A stretch of DNA of 14,964 nucleotides from Clostridiales bacterium (GTDB lineage Bacteria > Bacillota > Clostridia > Oscillospirales > JAAYXM01). Positions 1 to 6,704 of the stretch are shown piece after piece. The notes below the pieces were generated by a model. It did not search any database. It was not told the DNA's origin and saw nothing but the letters and a program-made list of their open reading frames with translations. The DNA lies in contig JAAYXM010000161.1 of NCBI GenBank assembly GCA_012515925.1, forward strand, positions 1 through 14,964, in the 5' to 3' direction. Made by a program: the position numbers and the translations under genes. Position 1 is the first letter of the stretch. The number at the start of each line of letters is the position of its first letter.

Positions 1-65
1 GGCGCGTCCACAACCAGCATTTTAACCTGCGGGTTGAACACTTTTTTTTCTGTTATTCGAAACAT
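1..65 (-). CDS. nfnA: Ferredoxin:NADP oxidoreductase alpha subunit (NfnA-like), N-terminal fragment
   Basis: Only the first 21 codons lie in the window; the gene runs off the left edge. The start ATG (65 to 63 on the minus strand) follows a good ribosome site, AGGAG (complement of 73-77), seven bases upstream. The visible protein begins MFRITEKKVFNPQVKMLVVD. This matches the opening strand of the PyrK/SudB-like FAD/NAD-binding family, whose members typically start M-(Y/F)-K-I-x-x-K-x-x-x-P-x-(V/I)-x-x-M-x-(V/I)-(E/D)-A-P. In anaerobes that family is usually NfnA (annotated sulfide/dihydroorotate dehydrogenase-like protein), which works with NfnB to couple NADH and reduced ferredoxin to NADP reduction in the cytoplasm. 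The call rests on about 20 residues; PyrK or another flavoprotein of the same fold is possible. nfnB would be expected just beyond the left edge. Confidence 0.6.
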   Translation of the reverse strand, partial: MFRITEKKVFNPQVKMLVVDA

Positions 66-110
66 GTATTCACTCCTAAACCGTTTTTTCTCCATAGAAC
101 ACTAAATTAT

Positions 111-139
111 ATTATATGTTAATAATTATTATATTTCAA
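111..139 (-). promoter_or_regulatory. Sigma-A promoter of the nfnA-like gene
   Basis: On the minus strand there is a TTGAAA -35 box (complement of 134-139), a 17-base spacer and a perfect TATAAT -10 box (complement of 111-116). It lies about 45 bases upstream of the ATG at 65. The whole 66-174 gap is very A+T-rich compared with the flanking genes. No terminator is visible between the end of the AraC-type gene (175) and this promoter, so some readthrough from that gene is possible. Confidence 0.8.
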
Positions 140-174
140 TGTGCTTATTATGAAAATCTTACGGCGAATCGGCG

Positions 175-1074
175 TTAAAATTCGGTTTTTTCGACCGACT
201 GTGCGTATTCCGTGGGCGTCATTCCGGTTTTTGCCTTAAAAGCCCTTGAAAAATAGTAGATATTTCCGTAACCTAAATGCTCGGCAATCTCGGTGAAATT
301 CATTATCCCCTCGGAGATCAGCCGCTTCGCCTCGCCGACTCTTATGTCTATCAGATAATCGATTATGCTTTTGCCGGTCTCCTTTCTGAAAACCTGCTTA
401 AGCAGCGAAACGCTTATGTTCAGACGCCGGCTGATGTCTTTTAGCGTAAGCTTTTCGCCCATCGAGTTTTCGAGAATGTTCAGCACGTCAAGCGTTATTT
501 TCTTATAGTTCTGCCGCAGCTTCGGGGCCATTGTGCGCTGCTTTGTGCTGATGCTGTCGCCGCGTCTGCGGATACTGATTAAAAGCTGCTCGATTTGCGA
601 CACGATCATCTGGTCCGAGCCGAACGGCGCGTCGGGGCTCAGGTTGAGCATAATGCTCGGGGGAGTGTTCTCAAGCGTTGTAAATACGCGTTTCGCCTCG
701 CGCACGACGGAGGTCAGAAGCTCCTTTTCGAAATCGTTTAAAAACAGAATTTTATCGTGGAAGTAGCGCATTGCGCGGCTCTTGCTGACAAATGCTATTA
801 CCGTGGCGTTCGCAAGTGTTCTGCCGCTTGCGCGCACGTCGTGAAACTCGCGGGGCTTATGGAACGCGAGCTCGCCGGCTTTGAGCAGGTAATCCTGCTC
901 TCCCGCCGTGATAATCATCTCGCCCTTGTCGATATAGATAAACTCCCAGAAATCATGGGCTTCGCCGCCGAATACGAAGTTTTTCGGGAACTTATAGTAG
1001 CTTATGTTGATTATATGTGTAATCGTTATTACGCGCTTTAGCCTGTGCATCGTGTATTTTGTCGGTTTGTTCAA
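175..1074 (-). CDS. AraC-family transcriptional regulator with N-terminal cupin domain
   Basis: This 299-residue cytoplasmic DNA-binding regulator has the usual AraC-family length. Residues about 25-100 form a cupin-type sensor fold, with a HDFWEFIYIDKGEM strand followed by LLKAGELAFHKPREFH. A linker follows, then the paired helix-turn-helix domain at about 195-292. The first HTH (about 208-231) contains LTLKDISRRLNISVSLLKQVF. The second (about 258-282) contains the family signature FTEIAEHLGYGNIYYFSRAF, followed by KTGMTPTEY. The longest frame starts at a TTG (1074) with a GGGG stretch 8-11 bases upstream. An ATG at 1050 (MHRLKRVITI) has no ribosome site but would still include the cupin. 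The gene is divergent from a sugar isomerase and dehydrogenase pair, so it probably controls them in response to a sugar or sugar acid; that ligand is inferred, not seen. Confidence 0.9.
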   Translation of the reverse strand: MNKPTKYTMHRLKRVITITHIINISYYKFPKNFVFGGEAHDFWEFIYIDKGEMIITAGEQDYLLKAGELAFHKPREFHDVRASGRTLANATVIAFVSKSRAMRYFHDKILFLNDFEKELLTSVVREAKRVFTTLENTPPSIMLNLSPDAPFGSDQMIVSQIEQLLISIRRRGDSISTKQRTMAPKLRQNYKKITLDVLNILENSMGEKLTLKDISRRLNISVSLLKQVFRKETGKSIIDYLIDIRVGEAKRLISEGIMNFTEIAEHLGYGNIYYFSRAFKAKTGMTPTEYAQSVEKTEF

Positions 1075-1133
1075 ATGTATTGCCCCATTTCGTGTCTTAT
1101 TCTATAAATAATATGCCGTTTATTATAAGGTAA

Positions 1134-1146
1134 GTTTTCATAAAAC
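1134..1146. promoter_or_regulatory. Small palindrome in the divergent promoter region
   Basis: GTTTT-cat-AAAAC is a perfect 5+3+5 inverted repeat three bases from the larger palindrome at 1149-1165. It lies between the AraC-type gene and the isomerase gene. It could be an operator half or could arise by chance in A+T-rich DNA. Confidence 0.35.
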
Positions 1147-1148
1147 CG

Positions 1149-1165
1149 TTATAATTAAATTATAA
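1149..1165. promoter_or_regulatory. Perfect 17-bp palindrome, candidate operator/promoter of the sugar cassette
   Basis: TTATAATT-A-AATTATAA is an uninterrupted 8+1+8 inverted repeat 43 bases upstream of the isomerase ATG. It contains TATAAT (1150-1155), which could serve as the -10 box, but no good -35 box lies 16-18 bases upstream. That would fit a promoter needing an activator. AraC proteins normally bind direct repeats rather than perfect palindromes, so a second regulator is also possible. Confidence 0.5.
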
Positions 1166-1207
1166 AGGGTACAAGCCTTTATGTAAACTATGAAAGCAGG
1201 TGAGATT

Positions 1208-2050
1208 ATGAAAAAAAGCATAAGCATATGGTCTTTTGTTGACCAGGAAAACATTCGCGGCTGTATGGAGACCGCAAAAAAAGCGGGATTTGACGGCATC
1301 GAGCTCGCTTTGACCGAAACCGGAGCGGTAAGTATGCAGTCTACCCGCGAAGAGCTTACGGATATACGAAAAATCGCAGCGGACTTGGGAATCGAAATCT
1401 CGGGGGTCGCCACGGGGCTGTACTGGCAGTATTCGATGACGGCGGACGACGCCGCGACCCGCGGGAAGGCGATGGATGCATGCCGCCGCCAGATAGAGAC
1501 CGCAAGTATTCTGGGCGTGGACGGCATACTCGTAATTCCGGGCGCCGTCGGGGTTGACTTTATACCGGATTTTCCGGTCGTGGACTACGACAAAGCGTAT
1601 GACCGCGCGCTTGAGGCGATAAAGACCCTTTCCCGCGACGCGGAGGCCCATAAGGTCAATATCGGTCTCGAAAACGTATGGAACAAGTTTTTGCTCTCGC
1701 CCGTTGAAATGCGCGATTTCATCGACAAAATCGGAAGCGATTATGTGGGTTCGTATTTCGACGTTGGAAACGTCTTGTATTCGGGCTATCCCGAGCATTG
1801 GGTAAGGGTTTTGGGCAAACGCATTAAGAGGGTTCATTTTAAGGATTACCGCAGAGCCGCCGGCGGACTGCACGGCTTTGTCGATTTGCTTTCGGGCGAC
1901 GTCAACTGGCCCGAGGTCATGCGCGCGTTTAAAGAGGTCGGATATGACGGCTGGTGCACCGCTGAAATGCTTCCGCCGTACACCCATTATCCGGACCGGA
2001 TAATATTCAACACGGCAAATTCCATGAGCAGGATTTTAGGAGGAAAGTAA
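1208..2050 (+). CDS. Sugar (phosphate) isomerase/epimerase, xylose-isomerase-like TIM barrel
   Basis: This 280-residue cytoplasmic enzyme belongs to the AP-endonuclease-2/xylose-isomerase-like superfamily, which includes ketose 3-epimerases, UlaE and hydroxypyruvate isomerase. The four residues expected to hold the divalent metal are present in family order: Glu155 (in IGLENVWNK), Asp185 (SYFDVGN), His210 (RVHFKDY) and Glu253 (CTAEM). This spacing resembles that of D-tagatose/D-psicose 3-epimerases, where the two glutamates move the proton. The ATG at 1208 is preferred over the in-frame ATG at 1190 because AGGTG (1198-1202) sits just before it, and MKKSISIWSF is a normal first strand. Only one base separates its stop from the dehydrogenase start, so the pair is co-translated. 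The substrate is unknown; a ketose, inosose-like compound or keto-glycoside intermediate are all possible. Confidence 0.85.
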   Translation: MKKSISIWSFVDQENIRGCMETAKKAGFDGIELALTETGAVSMQSTREELTDIRKIAADLGIEISGVATGLYWQYSMTADDAATRGKAMDACRRQIETASILGVDGILVIPGAVGVDFIPDFPVVDYDKAYDRALEAIKTLSRDAEAHKVNIGLENVWNKFLLSPVEMRDFIDKIGSDYVGSYFDVGNVLYSGYPEHWVRVLGKRIKRVHFKDYRRAAGGLHGFVDLLSGDVNWPEVMRAFKEVGYDGWCTAEMLPPYTHYPDRIIFNTANSMSRILGGK

Positions 2051-2051
2051 C

Positions 2052-3044
2052 ATGTTAAGAGTCGGTTTAATAGGATTAGGGTTCATGGGAGGCATGCACG
2101 CCGCTTGCTACAAGGCAATTGAAGGCGTAAGCCTGACGGCGGTGTCGGACGCGGTTTCGGAGAACGCTGAAAAAATCGCCCGTGAGCATAACGCGAAGGT
2201 TTTTGAAAACGCGTTGGATTTAATTAACTCGGACGAGGTGGACGCGGTGGATATCTGCCTGCCCACGTACCTGCATACGCGGTACGCGGTCGAGGCGATG
2301 AAGCGCGGCAAGGCGGTATTTATCGAAAAGCCCGTAAGCCGTGACCTCGAGGAAGCGGAGCTTTTGCTTAAAACCCGGGCGGAGACGGGCGCTAACGTCA
2401 TGGTCGGACAGGTTATACGCTTCTGGGACGAATATGTCTGGATAAAGGAAGCGATTGACTCGAAAAAGTACGGGGATGTCGTAAGCGTCGTGCTTAAGCG
2501 CGTCAGCTCGCTCCCCTCATGGGCATGGAACGGCTGGCTGCATAACGATAAGCTGAGCGGCGGCGCCGCGCTCGACATGCATATACATGACGTGGATTAT
2601 ATAAGGTATATTTTAGGCGAGCCCGGGGAGGTTTCGAGCATCGCTCGCCGCGACGAAAACGGGTCGATGACGCAGATTTTTACAAGCTATAAGTTCCCGG
2701 GCGGCGTTATCGCGACGTCCGAGGCATGCTGGGACTATCCGCCGGATTTCCCGTTCTGCATGGAAATCCGCGTAAAGCTCGAAAAGGCCACGATAGTTTA
2801 CAATTCGGCGGAATCGGTTTTCGCGGTGTATCCGAACGAAGGCGGCTCCTTCAAGCCGGAGCTCAACACGGTTACACTCGACAACCGGGCGGGCGGAAAC
2901 ATCTCGTCTCTCGGCGGGTATTACAATGAGCTTAAGTATTTCGTCGAGCGGGTATCGAATAACAAGCCGATAGAGAACGCGACGCTCAAAGACTCCGTCG
3001 AGTCGTTGAAGCTTGCGCTTCGCGAAATCTCGGCCGCGGACTGA
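2052..3044 (+). CDS. Gfo/Idh/MocA-family NAD(P)-dependent oxidoreductase
   Basis: This 330-residue protein has the family's usual length. The N-terminal Rossmann fold shows the dinucleotide-binding loop GLGFMGGMH (residues 8-16). The family's EKP signature is at 92-94 (AVFIEKPVSRDLEEA), whose lysine is normally catalytic. The C-terminal beta-sheet domain has the GGAALDMHIHDVDYIRYILG segment at about 170-189, carrying the Asp/His residues that bind the sugar hydroxyls. Enzymes of this type oxidise or reduce one hydroxyl of a sugar, cyclitol or glycoside in the cytoplasm. The ribosome site AGGAGG (2038-2043) lies inside the tail of the isomerase gene. The pairing with a TIM-barrel isomerase suggests an oxidise-then-isomerise step as in inositol or 3-keto-glycoside catabolism. 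No kinase, transporter or aldolase is next to it, so the pathway cannot be named. Confidence 0.9.
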   Translation: MLRVGLIGLGFMGGMHAACYKAIEGVSLTAVSDAVSENAEKIAREHNAKVFENALDLINSDEVDAVDICLPTYLHTRYAVEAMKRGKAVFIEKPVSRDLEEAELLLKTRAETGANVMVGQVIRFWDEYVWIKEAIDSKKYGDVVSVVLKRVSSLPSWAWNGWLHNDKLSGGAALDMHIHDVDYIRYILGEPGEVSSIARRDENGSMTQIFTSYKFPGGVIATSEACWDYPPDFPFCMEIRVKLEKATIVYNSAESVFAVYPNEGGSFKPELNTVTLDNRAGGNISSLGGYYNELKYFVERVSNNKPIENATLKDSVESLKLALREISAAD

Positions 3045-3057
3045 TTTTCCGAACATA

Positions 3058-3100
3058 AAACCTCCCCCGACAGATTCATCAGGTCTGTCGGGGGAGGTTT
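3058..3100 (+). terminator. Long hairpin after the sugar cassette, probable terminator
   Basis: CCTCCCCCGACAGA (3061-3074) pairs perfectly with TCTGTCGGGGGAGG (3084-3097) around a nine-base loop. Flanking AAA/TTT extends the stem to 17 bp. It begins 16 bases after the dehydrogenase stop. The trailing T run is only three bases, weak for an intrinsic terminator, and the long stem could equally belong to a repeated extragenic element (see 3141-3165). Confidence 0.65.
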
Positions 3101-3140
3101 CATAACCGTCCGAAAAACTTCACACATAAGAAAACGATAG

Positions 3141-3165
3141 TTTCCTCCCCCGCAGGGGGAGGGGA
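3141..3165. repeat. Second GC-rich hairpin sharing the CCTCCCCC arm
   Basis: CCTCCCCC (3144-3151), a GCA loop and GGGGGAGG (3155-3162) form a perfect 8-bp hairpin, extendable by T-G and T-A pairs. The arm CCTCCCCC/GGGGGAGG is identical to the outer arm of the 3061-3097 hairpin. The two lie about 80 bases apart in DNA unlike the flanking genes. This looks like a dispersed extragenic repeat (REP-like), but only one copy of the region is visible here. Confidence 0.45.
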
Positions 3166-3229
3166 AGAACCGAAGACAAGATTCGATAAAAAGACACAAG
3201 AGAAATAGCGGGAATATAATAGAAACAAC

Positions 3230-3258
3230 TGGACAAAACATAACAGGTATATTATAAT
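3230..3258 (+). promoter_or_regulatory. Sigma-A promoter of the V-type ATPase operon
   Basis: TGGACA (-35, 3230-3235), a 17-base spacer and a perfect TATAAT (-10, 3253-3258) lie 38 bases upstream of the first operon gene. An imperfect palindrome, ATTG-GCAT-gat-ATG-CAAT (3257-3274), covers the expected transcription start at about 3265. It could be an operator or a short hairpin at the 5' end of the mRNA. Confidence 0.8.
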
Positions 3259-3295
3259 TGGCATGATATGCAATTCTTTAGGGCGGTGAGGATAA

Positions 3296-3610
3296 ATGGC
3301 GATAGAGGCGGTAAAAAAGGTATACGATGCGGAGCGTGAAGCATCCGAAATTGTATCCGCCGCAAACGCAAATGCCAAACGAATAATCTCGGATGCCAAA
3401 AAAAGCGGCAGGGCCGCGGTGGACGCGGCGGTTGAAGACGCGCGGAAGCAGGTGGCGGACATGCTTGAAAAAGCCGAGGAGGCTTCGTCAAGCGCCGCGA
3501 TGGAGATAATGGCAAAGGCCGAGGGCGAATGCGAAAAGCTTCGCGTGCTCGCGGGCGGGCGCATGGAAAAAGCCGCCGCTTATATAGTCGAAAGGGTTGT
3601 GAACGGGTAA
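3296..3610 (+). CDS. atpH: V/A-type ATPase subunit H (G), peripheral stalk
   Basis: This 104-residue protein is charged and Ala/Glu/Lys-rich, and almost entirely predicted coiled coil. It has no membrane segment and repeatedly shows the pattern A-x-x-I-x-x-A-x-x-x-A. It matches the short peripheral-stalk subunit called H in archaea and G (NtpF) in Enterococcus. That subunit pairs with subunit E to form the stator that holds A3B3 against subunit I. Being first in a V-ATPase operon, directly before subunit I, is its usual place in bacteria. The ribosome site GGTGAGG (3285-3291) precedes the ATG. Its stop codon overlaps the start of subunit I in TAATG. Sequence conservation in this family is low, so position and coiled-coil composition carry most of the call. 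Confidence 0.85.
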   Translation: MAIEAVKKVYDAEREASEIVSAANANAKRIISDAKKSGRAAVDAAVEDARKQVADMLEKAEEASSSAAMEIMAKAEGECEKLRVLAGGRMEKAAAYIVERVVNG

Positions 3611-5541
3611 TGTCTGTCGTCAGAATGAGGCACTTAAAGCTTCTTGCCCTGACTTCGCGCCGGGAAGAGATGCTGCGGGATTTGTCAAAGCTCGGGATTC
3701 TCGAAATCGGCGAAAGCGCCGGAGACGAGGAGCTCATAAAGCTGACGGGTACCTTCGCCACAGACGAGTCCGAAGTGCGCTCGCGGATTTCGGAAATAAA
3801 AGCCGCGCTTGCGGCGATTTCCAGGCACGCAAAGATTAAAAGCGGGCTGTTCGCGCAGCGCATCGGGATTTCAGCGGACAGTCTGTTTGATATAAAAGTA
3901 ATATCCGAAGCAATCGGCGCGGCGAATGAGATTAACGATACCGCGCGTGATATTAACGCGCTTTTTACCGAAGAGGGAAGGCTTATAAACAGGCGGGAAA
4001 GCCTTATGCCGTGGGAGCCGCTTGACGTGCCGCTCGAAACCGAATCCGGTGACGCGCATATCGCGCTTTTCGGCATGTGCCCCGCGGATTATAGTTTTGA
4101 GGATATACGCGCATCCGCGGAAGCCTCCGCGGGCGCCGGGGTGTTTTTATCCTCCTCCGACAGTGAGCAGCACTATATATTTATATTGGCCCACAAGGAA
4201 AACGAGGACAGCCTGCTTGACGCGTTAAGGGAATACTTGTTCTCGCAAACCCGGTTTAAGGATATTACGGGTACCGCGAAGGATAATATAAAAAAGCTTG
4301 ATTCGGAGATTAAGGAATTAAGGGAAAAGCGCGATAATCTTATTAAAGAGCTTTCCGGCAAAGCGGCTTACGCGAACAGGCTTATGACCGGGCTTGACGC
4401 GCTTGAGGCCGGGCTTTCGCGGGAAACTGCCATGTCAAAGGCGCGCGCTACCGAAAAAACGTTCATGCTCGAGGGCTGGTTCCCGAAGCGCGATGAAGAA
4501 AAGCTTACAAGGCTTCTTGAAAAGTACGGGTGCGCTTTCGAGATTCGCGACCCTGAGGAGGGCGAAAACCCGCCCGTGCTCACATATAATACAAGCCTTG
4601 TTGCGCCGTTCGGGGCAATTACGGAAATGTACAGTTCACCATCGTATTCCGAGATTGACCCGAACCCGTTTCTTGCGGTGTTTTTTACGGTTTTCTTCGG
4701 CATCATGCTGTCGGACGCGGTGTACGGCCTGATTCTCGCGTTAATCGGCGTGTTCGCGCTTATCAGGCTTAAGCCGACGGGTACGTTCAGAAGCTTCATG
4801 AAGCTTGCCGTAATATGCGGCATATCCACGGTTTTCTGGGGCGTACTGTTCGGCGGCTATTTCGGCGACGCGGTCGGGCATATTTATTACATGGCCACGG
4901 GCAAGGTGTTTGATACCGAACTCGCGTTGTGGTTTAACCCGCTTGCCGACCCGATTAAGATGCTTTTATTCTCGCTGATTTTAGGCGCGATACAAATAGT
5001 AACCGGTATGGCGATAAACGCTTACGCCATGATACGCGACGGTCGTTTTTGGGACGCGGTATTCGATATAGGCCTGTGGTGGATTCTGTTTGCGGGTATT
5101 GTTATTGCGATTTTAGGCAGTGCGCAGACAGGGCTCGCGCTTATTTACGCGGGCGCCGGCGGGATTATACTTACGCACGGCAGGCATAATAAGGGAGTTT
5201 TCAAAAAGCTTACGGGCGGGCTCGGCTCGCTGTACGGCGTGACCTCTTATTTAGGCGATATCCTGTCATACTCGCGTCTGCTCGCGCTTTCGCTCGCGAC
5301 GGCGGTTATCGCGCAGGTTATCAATACAATGGGCGCGCTCGCGGGTGCGATAGGATTTATCATAATATTCATAATCGGGCATGTATTCAATATCTCCGTC
5401 AATCTGATAGGCACGTTCGTGCATTCGGCGCGCCTGCAGTACGTGGAGTTTTTCGGGAAGTTTTTTCAGGGCGGAGGTTCACCCTTCAAGCCCTTGAGAT
5501 TAAAGACAAAATACGTTGATATCTTGAAGGAGGACAATTAA
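3610..5541 (+). CDS. atpI: V/A-type ATPase subunit I (membrane stator, a-subunit homologue)
   Basis: This 643-residue protein has the usual length of about 640-660. It starts at the ATG overlapping the previous stop (TAATG), giving MSVVRMRHLKLLALTSRREE, the typical N-terminus; a longer in-frame start at 3529 would add 27 atypical residues. The cytoplasmic half (about 1-350) is mixed with coiled coils. The C-terminal half has seven or eight membrane segments, beginning at NPFLAVFFTVFFGIMLSDAV. It forms the ion half-channels against the K ring. The two arginines expected in the last helices are present: Arg556 in SYSRLLALSLA, matching the essential arginine of yeast Vph1 (SYLRLWALSLA), and Arg608 in HSARLQYVEFFGKFF. 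The next gene follows after two bases, with AAGGAGG (5527-5533) as its ribosome site. Confidence 0.95.
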   Translation: MSVVRMRHLKLLALTSRREEMLRDLSKLGILEIGESAGDEELIKLTGTFATDESEVRSRISEIKAALAAISRHAKIKSGLFAQRIGISADSLFDIKVISEAIGAANEINDTARDINALFTEEGRLINRRESLMPWEPLDVPLETESGDAHIALFGMCPADYSFEDIRASAEASAGAGVFLSSSDSEQHYIFILAHKENEDSLLDALREYLFSQTRFKDITGTAKDNIKKLDSEIKELREKRDNLIKELSGKAAYANRLMTGLDALEAGLSRETAMSKARATEKTFMLEGWFPKRDEEKLTRLLEKYGCAFEIRDPEEGENPPVLTYNTSLVAPFGAITEMYSSPSYSEIDPNPFLAVFFTVFFGIMLSDAVYGLILALIGVFALIRLKPTGTFRSFMKLAVICGISTVFWGVLFGGYFGDAVGHIYYMATGKVFDTELALWFNPLADPIKMLLFSLILGAIQIVTGMAINAYAMIRDGRFWDAVFDIGLWWILFAGIVIAILGSAQTGLALIYAGAGGIILTHGRHNKGVFKKLTGGLGSLYGVTSYLGDILSYSRLLALSLATAVIAQVINTMGALAGAIGFIIIFIIGHVFNISVNLIGTFVHSARLQYVEFFGKFFQGGGSPFKPLRLKTKYVDILKEDN

Positions 5542-5543
5542 TT

Positions 5544-6041
5544 ATGGAAGCGTTTTTCACACCTTTTATCGGTACGGGTCTTGCTTTGCTTGGCGCCGCG
5601 ATCGCCGCGGGACTTGCGGGCATCGGCTCCGCCAAGGGCGTCGGAATTGTGGGCGAGGCGGCCGCAGGGGTAATTACCGAGGACCCGAATAAATTCGGGC
5701 AGACCTTGCTGCTCCAGGCGCTTCCCGGCACACAGGGGTTATACGGGCTTCTGATTGCGTTTCTGGTACTTCAAAAGATAGGATTTTTCGGCGGACAGGG
5801 GATACTCGCTATTTCGCCCGAGGTCGGCGGATATATATTCGCGTCGTGCCTGCCCATTGCGATAGTCGGGCTCTGGTCGGCCATCGCGCAGGGGCGCGCG
5901 GCCGCCGCGGGCGTCAGCATTGTCGCGAAGCGCCCGGAGGAAGTGTCCAAGGCCATGATTTACGCGGCTATGGTTGAAACCTATGCGGTTTTGGCTTTGC
6001 TTATCTCGTTTTTAATGCTAAACGGCGTAAACGCAGCTTAA
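5544..6041 (+). CDS. atpK: V/A-type ATPase subunit K (rotor ring, probably Na+-binding)
   Basis: This 165-residue protein has four hydrophobic helices, a duplicated hairpin as in the 16-kDa proteolipids (E. hirae NtpK is of similar size). Multiple copies form the membrane ring that rotates against subunit I. The ion-carrying carboxylate is Glu145 in AAMVETYAVL. The residues that hold Na+ in E. hirae NtpK (Leu61, Thr64, Gln65, Gln110, Glu139) all have counterparts here: Leu60, Thr63, Gln64 (ALPGTQGLYG), Gln116 (AIAQGRAAAAG) and Glu145. The first hairpin has no matching carboxylate, so each four-helix subunit carries one ion site. This supports a sodium-translocating enzyme, inferred from conserved ligands. 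The GxGxGxG-rich first helix and GSAKGVGIVGEAAAG loop are typical. Confidence 0.95.
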   Translation: MEAFFTPFIGTGLALLGAAIAAGLAGIGSAKGVGIVGEAAAGVITEDPNKFGQTLLLQALPGTQGLYGLLIAFLVLQKIGFFGGQGILAISPEVGGYIFASCLPIAIVGLWSAIAQGRAAAAGVSIVAKRPEEVSKAMIYAAMVETYAVLALLISFLMLNGVNAA

Positions 6042-6073
6042 ATTATTTTGATATCTGAAAAGGTGGGCCGGAA

Positions 6074-6676
6074 ATGAACGGCATTGAGAATATTACAAGC
6101 CGTATTATAACGGAAGCGCGGGAAAAGGCTTCCGAAATACTTGCGCGCGCTCAGGCCGAGGTCAACGAAATAAAAGCGAATTTCGACGAGGTCGCGAGAG
6201 AGGAAGCCGCGGAGATACTGGAAAAAGGCAAAGCCGCCGCTAAGGAGCGCGAAACGAGGCTCGGCGGCGTGGCGGAGCTTGAGGCGCGAAAGATTAAGCT
6301 TAAAACGAAGCGCGAGATGATAGACGCGGCTTTCAATAAAACGGTCGAGCTGCTTAAAAGCCAGCCGGAGGACGAGTATACAGATACTCTTGTCAGGCTT
6401 GCTCTGAAAGCGTCCGAAACCGGAAGCGAGCAGGTTATCCTTTCGGAAGCGGACAGGGAAAAAATCGGAGACAGGCTTATCGGCGCGATAAATAAAAAGC
6501 TTAAGGAGCAAAACCCGCAAGCCGCGGGGCTTTCGCTCGCTGACGAGACACGCGGTATTTCCGGCGGGCTGATACTTAAAAGCGGGGATATGGAGATAAA
6601 CGCGTCCTTTGAGACGATAGTCGAAAAGCTCAAAGACGAGATTGCGTCCGAGGTCGCGGATATCCTGTTTAACTGA
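6074..6676 (+). CDS. atpE: V/A-type ATPase subunit E (peripheral stalk)
   Basis: This 200-residue protein has the family's usual length. Residues 1 to about 100 form a long Ala/Glu/Lys/Arg-rich coiled coil (ITEAREKASEILARAQAEV and onward). A smaller globular C-terminal domain follows, including the family-typical SGGLILKSGDMEINASFETI (about 163-182). It forms the stator stalk together with the subunit encoded at 3296, its C-terminal domain gripping the top of subunit B. The ribosome site AGGTGG (6061-6066) lies in a 32-base gap after subunit K. A new initiation site here allows K, needed in about ten copies per enzyme, and E, needed in two or three, to be translated at different rates. That use of the gap is inference. 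Confidence 0.92.
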   Translation: MNGIENITSRIITEAREKASEILARAQAEVNEIKANFDEVAREEAAEILEKGKAAAKERETRLGGVAELEARKIKLKTKREMIDAAFNKTVELLKSQPEDEYTDTLVRLALKASETGSEQVILSEADREKIGDRLIGAINKKLKEQNPQAAGLSLADETRGISGGLILKSGDMEINASFETIVEKLKDEIASEVADILFN

Positions 6677-6694
6677 TTGGGAATTATCGATGGC

Positions 6695-6699
6695 GGAGG
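6695..6699 (+). promoter_or_regulatory. Ribosome binding site that decides the subunit C start
   Basis: GGAGG lies five bases before the ATG at 6705. It falls inside the first codons of any product begun at the upstream ATG (6690), so the downstream start is preferred. Confidence 0.75.
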
Positions 6700-6704
6700 C
6701 TTTT

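Noticed and set aside
1160..1987. 275-codon minus-strand open frame opposite the isomerase gene
   Set aside because: It mirrors the conserved isomerase, has Arg/His-rich low-complexity composition, and has no ribosome site or family motif.
3100..4076. Minus-strand frames running through the hairpins and opposite subunits H and I
   Set aside because: Ser/Ala/Arg-rich composition typical of antisense to coiled-coil genes. They cross the ATPase promoter and two hairpins.
6642..6704. Longer starts for subunit C (6642 or 6690)
   Set aside because: They overlap subunit E or lack a good ribosome site; GGAGG before 6705 and the typical MKRRDTDYLY start favour the shorter protein.
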